Shown piece after piece: positions 1-4,992 of a stretch of DNA of 5,583 nt. Each line of letters starts with the position of its first letter. The stretch's first letter is position 1. The notes beneath the pieces are model-generated. The model saw only the letters and a program-made list of their open reading frames with translations. It was not told the origin of the DNA and did no database searches. Location of the stretch: the NCBI GenBank assembly GCA_029063695.1, contig JAIDNR010000333.1, positions 1 through 5,583 of the forward strand, given 5' to 3'. This DNA comes from Ruminococcus sp. GTDB taxonomy: Bacteria > Bacillota > Clostridia > Oscillospirales > Ruminococcaceae. The position numbers and the translations under genes were made by a program.

Positions 1-1789
1 TGCCTTCCGAAATAGGAAGTACGGCAGCGCCATTTGGATATGCCACTTCAACATAATAAATATTGTCTTTATAGTGCTGTATTTCTGATATTTCAGCATT
101 TTTCACGCCTTTTGATGCATACATTGTGGACTGGTCCCTGTCACAGCGGATAACTACACTTTCGGGTGACTTGCCTGCATCTATTACTTCACTCAAATCC
201 ATATAATAACGGAAAGAAATATTGTCTTGAACTCTTGCAGGCCATGCAGAATGATTTGTCACCTTAAAGCTGATAGTTGCACCTTGTGCGGAAATACCTT
301 TGTCGAGTGCTTCAACGAAAAATTCAGGACCGTCATGAGCTTCTTTCGGCGGAAATGACGGGTCGGATTTTCCTCCGTATTTATCGGTCATTTTACAGAG
401 AAGTGCTGTAAATCCAGCATTATAATCTGTTGCAACCTCATTGTTGATATAGTTGTTTCGGTCATCTTCATATGAACCGTCCTGATTAGGACCTCCGACT
501 AATGCACCGTAAAGAATATGTCTGTTCTGAACGGGCGTATATATATCGTTTTTCCATGACGAGTGAGCAGTTCTGTGATGGGCATTGTGTGCCGGCTTTT
601 CACCATATCCTACAACATAGCTCTGTCCTGTCGGATTATCGCCGAGAACATAATTTATCTGGTCTTCATAGAACTGCTCGTATGTACCATTGTTTTTGTC
701 TTTCAGTACAGTATCACACGCTACAGCAGTAATAAATGCAGAAGTCTGAGCGTATCTTGCACAGCCCCAGTTACTTATATAAGCAAGTTTGCCGTCAACC
801 TTATCAACCTTATTTGCAAGATAATCAAGGTGCTTTTCAACACGGCTTATATAGAAAGAATCATTTGTATTGATAGCATAAAGAAGCATACCTCCCTGCA
901 TTGTATCGTCCCAGCAGTGTGACCATGAGTAGCAAAGTTCATCTGAGCCAAGTTCCTTGCTTAGATTCGGGATATAAATTTCAGCCTTATCAAGATATGA
1001 CTTGTTGCCTGTTGCAATATAGAGCCAGTTTGCCGCATAAAAAAGTTCATCATAGAAGTGACTGGAACGATAAAATCCGCTTGCATCGCTGTCGTTGTAA
1101 ACTGCATCACTTCTTGAACTGTCGGCAAGTTTAAAGAGATTTTCCGCATGACTTAAATAGTTGGAGAGTTTTGTGTCATCAATTCTGCCGTTCAATGCAC
1201 AATAACCAGATGCAAGAGCTGCTGCCATTCCACCGAAAACAGCGGAACAGCCTTCAGAACCGACAAGAATTTTGCGTGCGGATTCATATGAAGTGCCGTT
1301 ATCTTCCATGCCATATTGATAAAGTTCAACAGGTCCCCACCATGTATGGTCTATCTGACCGTTGCCGACCTGATAGACGGCTTCATTACCTCTGTCGCAT
1401 TCAGCAAGATAGTCGAGAACAAATTCAAGATTATTGACATAATTAGTCATTTCTCCGACATTTTCCACACCGTCGGGATATTGATAAAGTCCCCATGCGA
1501 GCATTGAAGCGGAATAAGCCATAGGAAGATTGAATTTTACATGGTCTCCTGCATCATACCAGCCGCCCTTTACTTCATCAATCATCGTTGAATCTTCACG
1601 CCATTCAACCCTGTTCCATTCGGGAAGCGGACCTGCCTGCTGGGCTTCATAAAAATAGAGTGACTTCTGCAGAGCCTCTGCATAATCCGGAGTATCTGTC
1701 GCTGTTACAGCTGTGGGAAGTGAATTTATTCCCATGGATGCTGTAAGCATAACAGCCAACAAAGCTTCTGTAATAAATTTTTTCAGCAT
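1..1789 (-). CDS. Secreted GH9 cellulase with CBM3c module (C-terminus beyond the window)
   Basis: An inverting beta-1,4-glucanase acting outside the cell on cellulose. Residues 1-30 form a signal peptide (basic LKK start, hydrophobic core, likely cleavage after V-T-A30). The (alpha/alpha)6 GH9 catalytic domain spans about 35-473. It carries WYDAGDHVKF with D79 and D82 as the catalytic Asp pair (D82 the likely base), HHRTAH with substrate-binding His/Arg, and NEVATDYNAGF with E451 as the likely proton donor. After a short Pro-rich linker, about 487-596 matches CBM3c (SAWPARV, then FRYYMDLSEV, then IYYVEV). This fused module in 'theme B' GH9 enzymes feeds single chains to the active site and favours processive endoglucanase action. 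The last part of CBM3c and any further module (extra CBM or dockerin) lie left of the window. The frame is open throughout and all key residues are present. ATG 1789 is preferred over ATG 1807 because GAAAGGA lies 9 nt upstream. The gene diverges from a sigma-factor operon. Confidence 0.95.
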   Translation of the reverse strand, partial: MLKKFITEALLAVMLTASMGINSLPTAVTATDTPDYAEALQKSLYFYEAQQAGPLPEWNRVEWREDSTMIDEVKGGWYDAGDHVKFNLPMAYSASMLAWGLYQYPDGVENVGEMTNYVNNLEFVLDYLAECDRGNEAVYQVGNGQIDHTWWGPVELYQYGMEDNGTSYESARKILVGSEGCSAVFGGMAAALASGYCALNGRIDDTKLSNYLSHAENLFKLADSSRSDAVYNDSDASGFYRSSHFYDELFYAANWLYIATGNKSYLDKAEIYIPNLSKELGSDELCYSWSHCWDDTMQGGMLLYAINTNDSFYISRVEKHLDYLANKVDKVDGKLAYISNWGCARYAQTSAFITAVACDTVLKDKNNGTYEQFYEDQINYVLGDNPTGQSYVVGYGEKPAHNAHHRTAHSSWKNDIYTPVQNRHILYGALVGGPNQDGSYEDDRNNYINNEVATDYNAGFTALLCKMTDKYGGKSDPSFPPKEAHDGPEFFVEALDKGISAQGATISFKVTNHSAWPARVQDNISFRYYMDLSEVIDAGKSPESVVIRCDRDQSTMYASKGVKNAEISEIQHYKDNIYYVEVAYPNGAAVLPISEG

Positions 1790-1798
1790 TTTTCTGAT

Positions 1799-1805
1799 TC
1801 CTTTC
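1799..1805 (-). promoter_or_regulatory. Shine-Dalgarno that decides the cellulase start
   Basis: Read on the minus strand, GAAAGGA sits 9 nt before the ATG at 1789. The alternative in-frame ATG at 1807 has only AT-rich sequence upstream, and this Shine-Dalgarno would lie inside its coding sequence. Starting at 1789 also gives a more typical signal peptide beginning M-L-K-K. Confidence 0.7.
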
Positions 1806-1837
1806 ATTAATTTATTGTGTACAGACTTATATATTTA

Positions 1838-1866
1838 ATTTTATCATATAATCCGCAGAACGTCAA
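1838..1866 (-). promoter_or_regulatory. Sigma-A-type promoter of the GH9 cellulase gene
   Basis: On the minus strand, TTGACG (-35, 1861-1866) is followed by a 17-nt spacer and TAAAAT (-10, 1838-1843). A TGn extension directly precedes the -10. Transcription would begin near 1831, giving a leader of about 40 nt before ATG 1789. The near-consensus form suggests basal expression by the main sigma factor, so any special control would need an extra regulator. Confidence 0.75.
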
Positions 1867-1875
1867 GAGAAATTA

Positions 1876-1904
1876 TTGATTTTTTCTGTCGGAAATGTTA
1901 TAAT
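1876..1904 (+). promoter_or_regulatory. Sigma-A-type promoter of the ECF sigma operon
   Basis: TTGATT (-35, 1876-1881), a 17-nt spacer and TATAAT (-10, 1899-1904), with TGT just before the -10 making it an extended -10. Transcription would start near 1911, leaving a leader of about 87 nt before the sigma-factor ATG. It looks like a housekeeping promoter rather than an ECF promoter, so autoregulation by the encoded sigma factor is not evident from this site. Its -35 is 9 bp from the -35 of the divergent cellulase promoter. Confidence 0.75.
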
Positions 1905-1943
1905 GAGTTATTGCCCTTGCAAAATAAAAGTATGAGTAAATAT

Positions 1944-1978
1944 AACATCTGCTCCGTCTAATCTCACGGAGAGATGTT
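1944..1978 (+). promoter_or_regulatory. Leader hairpin upstream of the sigma-factor gene
   Basis: The arms AACATCT-g-CTCCGT (1944-1957) and ACGGAGAGATGTT (1966-1978) pair over 13 bp with one bulged G and an 8-nt loop. The right arm ends in a run of only four T (1977-1980). The Shine-Dalgarno AAAGGGGG (1985-1992) begins 6 nt after the stem. This could be a weak attenuator, a translation-control or mRNA-stability element, or a palindromic protein site. The short T tract argues against an efficient intrinsic terminator. The base pairing is directly visible; the function is inferred. Confidence 0.55.
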
Positions 1979-1997
1979 TTCCTGAAAGGGGGATTTC

Positions 1998-2552
1998 ATG
2001 GACAGCGGAGAGACAAGCTATCGCAAATATCTTGACGGTGACGATAATGGTCTGGTTGAAATAATCCGTGATTATAAAGATGGTCTTATTCTGTATCTTA
2101 ATGGAATAACAGGGAATATCAGTTCTGCGGAGGAGATTATGGAAGAAACTTTTTTCAAGATTGCAGTAAAGAAGCCTGTATTTAAAGGAAAAAGCAGTTT
2201 CAAGACATGGCTTTATTCTATAGGACGAAATGCAGCTATTGATGCAATGAGAAAAGACAGCAGAATATCGTCTTTTCCTATTGATAATTATACGGATATT
2301 GCGGACGAAGAAAATATTGAGCTTGAATATCTGAAAGAGGAACAGAAAATTATGCTCCATAAGGCTCTTGGTAACCTCAGTCCTGATTACAGACAGGTTC
2401 TTTATCTTACTTATTTTGAGGAATTCTCTATTGACGAAACGGCTGTTATTATGAAAAAGAACAAGAAGCAGATTAATAATCTGCTTTACAGAGCTAAACA
2501 GTCGCTCAGAAATGAACTGGAGAGGGGAGGCTTTGTATATGAAAGACTATAA
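1998..2552 (+). CDS. ECF-type RNA polymerase sigma factor
   Basis: A 184-residue group 4 (ECF) sigma factor, which directs RNA polymerase to a set of promoters, usually after release from a membrane-bound anti-sigma factor. Only the two ECF hallmark domains are present. Region 2 covers about 10-87, with the core-binding/-10 segment A-E-E-I-M-E-E-T-F at 44-52 and FKTWLYSIGRNAAIDAMRK at 68-86. Region 4 covers about 113-176, with N-L-S-P-D-Y-R-Q-V-L at 126-135 and a helix-turn-helix from about F143 to L174 for -35 recognition. The linker (88-112) is short and acidic, with no region 1.1 or 3. The start ATG is supported by AAAGGGGG 5 nt upstream. The next gene overlaps the 3' end by 14 nt, which implies translational coupling and a partner relationship. 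Target promoters cannot be read from the sequence. It is not a SigI-type factor of the clostridial SigI/RsgI cellulose-sensing pairs. Confidence 0.92.
   Translation: MDSGETSYRKYLDGDDNGLVEIIRDYKDGLILYLNGITGNISSAEEIMEETFFKIAVKKPVFKGKSSFKTWLYSIGRNAAIDAMRKDSRISSFPIDNYTDIADEENIELEYLKEEQKIMLHKALGNLSPDYRQVLYLTYFEEFSIDETAVIMKKNKKQINNLLYRAKQSLRNELERGGFVYERL
2524..2530 (+). promoter_or_regulatory. Shine-Dalgarno that decides the Thr-rich protein start
   Basis: GGGGAGG lies 8 nt before ATG 2539, inside the last codons of the sigma-factor gene. An upstream in-frame ATG at 2512 would place this strong site inside its own coding sequence and has no comparable site before it, so 2539 is taken as the start. 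Confidence 0.8.
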
Positions 2553-3486
2553 GGAAATTTCTGAAAACGTTCTTAAAAGACGTGACGAATATCTGAAAAT
2601 ACAGAAACACAGAAAATCAATAGTCGTTAAAACGACATCATCTGTTCTGGGAATAGCGACGGCTGCCTGTTTGAGTATTGCCATTTATAATAATTCGATT
2701 ATACAGGAGATAAAACCCGACCCGAACAGAAGTCCATATGATTTGACAGAGCATACTGAAATGACTTCTGAAATCAATACAGAATCGGTAGAAGCGACTT
2801 ATACAACGGCTGCAACTTCCATAAAAGACTTTTCTGTAGAAACATCAACTGAAACTGCACAGACTTCAGATACTTCTGAAACTTATTCACAGACGACAAA
2901 AAGTTCAGACAGTACTGCAATTTCTAATACAACAACTCAGGTATTTTATGATTCGGAATTAAGCACATCAACTGATTTTACTGCAACAGATATTTCGGAA
3001 GGCAGTGTACCAACAATTACAACTGTTAATATGGTAACAACAGTACATAGGCCGAAAACTACAATAATGCCTCCTGAAAATACCACTACAAGACGAACCA
3101 CAACAAAAGTTCCAATGACTGAAACAACACAACCGGATAATACAACAGCAAAACCTGATACAACCAATGTTCCATGTACAGTTGTTAATACTACCACAGC
3201 AGTATTTCAAACATATACAACTTGTGTTTACACAACAACAATATCAGCCCCGATGGCTTCATCAGAAACTTTCGACGGAGCGGCTGAAGGAAATATGTCG
3301 ACAACTACAACAACTACTACTGAAACTGTAACTACTACAGATATATTTAATACATCAACAGTCGAAGAATTTATAAATACCACTGCAACATATTTTACAT
3401 ATTTTACGACAACGGCAACTCCTTATTTTTCGTATGATTACGACAGTGAAATAAATCCGACAACATATACGACAATTGTTTATTGA
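2539..3486 (+). CDS. Single-pass membrane protein with Thr-rich outside domain; candidate anti-sigma factor
   Basis: A 315-residue protein with no catalytic domain I can recognise. Residues 1-31 are a charged, probably helical cytoplasmic tail (E-N-V-L-K-R-R-D-E-Y at 9-18, then Lys/Arg-rich). Residues about 33-50 form one membrane segment (V-L-G-I-A-T-A-A-C-L-S-I-A-I); basic residues before it predict N-in, C-out. The remainder, about 264 residues, is low-complexity, with about 80 threonines, many in TT or TTT runs, plus Ser, Pro, Asp and Glu. There are seven consecutive Thr at 255-261, and the last 35 residues are rich in Tyr and Phe. The outside part has just two cysteines (C213, C229), which could form a disulfide. 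No LPXTG or zinc-binding anti-sigma (ZAS) motif is seen. Overlap with the sigma gene suggests the tail binds that sigma factor; this is inferred from gene order and topology. It could instead be a surface or wall-spanning stalk protein. Confidence 0.82.
   Translation: MKDYKEISENVLKRRDEYLKIQKHRKSIVVKTTSSVLGIATAACLSIAIYNNSIIQEIKPDPNRSPYDLTEHTEMTSEINTESVEATYTTAATSIKDFSVETSTETAQTSDTSETYSQTTKSSDSTAISNTTTQVFYDSELSTSTDFTATDISEGSVPTITTVNMVTTVHRPKTTIMPPENTTTRRTTTKVPMTETTQPDNTTAKPDTTNVPCTVVNTTTAVFQTYTTCVYTTTISAPMASSETFDGAAEGNMSTTTTTTTETVTTTDIFNTSTVEEFINTTATYFTYFTTTATPYFSYDYDSEINPTTYTTIVY
3301..3348 (+). repeat. In-frame ACA/ACT threonine codon tract
   Basis: A run made mostly of ACA and ACT codons within the Thr-rich gene encodes seven consecutive Thr, then E-T-V-T-T-T. 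The repeat unit is a trinucleotide, so slippage would change the length of the outside domain without shifting the frame. Codons alternate irregularly rather than forming a perfect repeat, so instability is likely low. Confidence 0.6.
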
Positions 3487-3489
3487 AAA

Positions 3490-3519
3490 TTGACTTTTTG
3501 CATCTCCAGAACGTATTAT
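3490..3519 (+). promoter_or_regulatory. Probable promoter of the lipoprotein gene
   Basis: TTGACT (3490-3495), an 18-nt spacer and TATTAT (3514-3519), starting only 3 nt after the stop codon of the previous gene. A second -10-like TATAAT lies at 3523-3528, but it is 27 nt from the -35 and would act only with another upstream element. Transcripts from the first site would begin near 3526. This separates the lipoprotein partly from the sigma operon, although read-through is also possible since no terminator is visible. Confidence 0.55.
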
Positions 3520-3544
3520 GTATATAATAACGTTTAAGGAGATG
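3501..3544 (+). promoter_or_regulatory. Large interrupted inverted repeat covering promoter and ribosome-binding site
   Basis: CATCTCC (3501-3507) pairs with GGAGATG (3538-3544). Inside it, AACGT-ATTAT (3510-3519) pairs with ATAAT-a-ACGTT (3524-3534) around a GTAT loop. In total 17 bp can form, with one internal loop and one bulge. The right arm contains the lipoprotein Shine-Dalgarno (AAGGAG, 3536-3541). In a read-through mRNA from the sigma operon the site would be paired. A transcript starting at the local promoter lacks the left arm, so the site would be free. The repeat could alternatively be a DNA operator. No T-run follows, so it is not an intrinsic terminator. Confidence 0.5.
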
Positions 3545-3549
3545 TTTAT

Positions 3550-4917
3550 ATGAAGTTAAAAAAACTGACCGTTTTATGTGCGTTGCTCGCTTTATCGGGT
3601 TGTAGCAGTGTTCAAACTGATATTTCAGGTGAATCATCATTGTCATATATCAGCGGAACATCTGAAATTTCTGAAAAGACCGATATAACTGCCGCAATTA
3701 TAGTTAATCAGTTAAGAAACGATTCAACTATTGAGGAACAGATTAAACAATTCAACAATTCAAGTGAAAAATATAATCTCAATGCGACTGTATATATGGA
3801 TAATGAAGATTACTATGCAGACAGTGCATTCAACAGATTCAGCCGTGACATGGTATCGGGAAATTCTCCTGATATAATAATATCATCACCTGAAAAAGCT
3901 ATGGTTATTAAAAAAGGTGGTTATCTTACTGATATTGTACCTCTTATGGAAAGTTATGACGGTATAAAAAAATCCGATTTTCTTGATAATGTTATTGAAA
4001 GTGTTGAGGAAAACGGTGAAATCAGATTGATTTACAACAGTTTCTTTCTTGAAACTGCCGCCGCAAAGACAAGTATTGTCGGAGATACTGTGAACTGGAG
4101 CTTTGATGAAATGTCAGCGGAATTTGATAAACTTCCACAAGACGAAAACCACGACTTTCTGTATAATCTTCTTGATGACGGCACATTCCGTCGATATATT
4201 ATGCAGAAAATGACTCTGGACTGTATAGATTTTGAAAACAATACCTGCAATTTCAGTGAAGTTATTCCCTCTGTTCTTGATTTCATTGAAAATGTACCAA
4301 CAGTAGGTGCAAGATACAAGACAATGCAACTTCCTTATGACTTTGAAAATATGCTCCGTGATGACAGAGCGGTGGTTAATTTTTTTGAAATAAATGGCAT
4401 AAATTCATCGTATGTTTATCGGGCATACGAGCCGTTTCACGGTGAAGATTTTACTTTCGTCGGTATGCCAAGCAATAATAATTCAGGAGCTTACACGACT
4501 GTGAATTATATGTTCGGAATTACTGAAACAAGCTTAAACAAAGAGGGTGCATGGGAATTTCTCAACAGTCTTTTTGATATAAGCTATCTGACTAAAAAAA
4601 GTCTGGATTATCAGGGGATTCCTGTCACTGAATCAGCAGTTAAAAAGCTGTGCGATACAAGTCCTTATATAAATAATTCAATCAGGCAGTCTTTTGATTA
4701 TCCGAACAGTGATGAGCAGTTCAGGCTTACAGACGATGAAGTGAATCAGCTTGCGGAATACATAAGCACTGTCCGTCTTGAACCTTATTCAAATCCGCAG
4801 ATTGAAGATATAATCCAAGAGGAATGCGATGCGGTTTTTGCTGGTGAACGGACTTCGGAAGAATGTGCAGAACTGCTTGATAACAGGATAGGTCTTTATC
4901 TGAGTGAAATTTCGTGA
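3550..4917 (+). CDS. Lipoprotein resembling an ABC-transporter solute-binding protein (family 1 fold)
   Basis: A 455-residue exported lipoprotein. The signal peptide M-K-L-K-K...L-S-G-C has a lipobox with C18 as the lipidated residue. Residues 19-45 are a Ser/Thr-rich tether, followed by a two-lobed binding-protein-like domain. Family-like segments include S-P-D-I-I-I with G-G-Y-L-T-D-I-V-P-L (106-132), N-W-S-F-D-E-M (182-188), V-G-M-P-S with a later Y-M-F-G-I-T and N-K-E-G-A-W-E-F-L (304-338), I-P-V-T-E (357-361) and a helical C-terminus. This pattern fits family 1 (often sugar) binding proteins, but the ligand cannot be read. AAGGAG 8 nt upstream supports the start. No permease or ATPase gene is adjacent: the next gene is ligA. 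It may serve an unlinked transporter or act as a sensor with the preceding sigma/membrane-protein pair. The family call is fairly secure; the sensing role is inference. Confidence 0.82.
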   Translation: MKLKKLTVLCALLALSGCSSVQTDISGESSLSYISGTSEISEKTDITAAIIVNQLRNDSTIEEQIKQFNNSSEKYNLNATVYMDNEDYYADSAFNRFSRDMVSGNSPDIIISSPEKAMVIKKGGYLTDIVPLMESYDGIKKSDFLDNVIESVEENGEIRLIYNSFFLETAAAKTSIVGDTVNWSFDEMSAEFDKLPQDENHDFLYNLLDDGTFRRYIMQKMTLDCIDFENNTCNFSEVIPSVLDFIENVPTVGARYKTMQLPYDFENMLRDDRAVVNFFEINGINSSYVYRAYEPFHGEDFTFVGMPSNNNSGAYTTVNYMFGITETSLNKEGAWEFLNSLFDISYLTKKSLDYQGIPVTESAVKKLCDTSPYINNSIRQSFDYPNSDEQFRLTDDEVNQLAEYISTVRLEPYSNPQIEDIIQEECDAVFAGERTSEECAELLDNRIGLYLSEIS

Positions 4918-4933
4918 CATATCAGAAAAATTA

Positions 4934-4962
4934 TTGACGGCAAATCAAATTTGTGGTATAAT
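4934..4962 (+). promoter_or_regulatory. Near-consensus sigma-A promoter of ligA
   Basis: TTGACG (4934-4939), a 17-nt spacer and TATAAT (4957-4962), with TGG directly before the -10 giving an extended -10. Transcription would start near 4969, leaving a leader of about 24 nt with GAGG (4981-4984) 8 nt before the ATG. No terminator is visible between the lipoprotein stop and this promoter, so read-through into ligA is also possible. Confidence 0.82.
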
Positions 4963-4992
4963 AAAAGAAAATATGTTTGCGAGGTAAATTTT

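Noticed and set aside
502..1507. Open frames on the plus strand, plus a short minus-strand frame at 961-1149, within the first 1.8 kb
   Set aside because: They overlap the continuous GH9 reading frame on the minus strand, have no good ribosome-binding sites and look like random cysteine/histidine-rich translations.
1974..1985. A tiny upstream frame (ATG TTT TCC TGA) at the end of the sigma-leader hairpin
   Set aside because: It has three codons, with GGAG only 2 nt from the ATG, so initiation is implausible.
1908..2360. A 150-codon minus-strand frame across the sigma-factor leader and 5' half
   Set aside because: It is antisense to a clear ECF sigma factor, shows no family resemblance and would cover the sigma promoter's downstream region. 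It is a shadow frame.
2946..3210. Val/Cys-rich minus-strand frames opposite the Thr-rich gene
   Set aside because: They are the predictable reverse of ACA/ACT threonine codons (TGT/AGT), not independent genes.
1998..3486. A SigI/RsgI cellulose-sensing pair of the clostridial type
   Set aside because: The sigma protein has the ECF region 2/region 4 layout, and the partner lacks a CBM or an RsgI-like N-terminal domain. Only the general logic is similar.
3501..3544. Inverted repeat as an intrinsic terminator of the sigma operon
   Set aside because: The inner stem is AT-rich and the 3' arm runs into the Shine-Dalgarno rather than a T-run, so a terminator is unlikely.
4032..4329. Two minus-strand frames within the lipoprotein gene
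   Set aside because: They are antisense to a well-supported lipoprotein, with no ribosome-binding site or recognisable domain.
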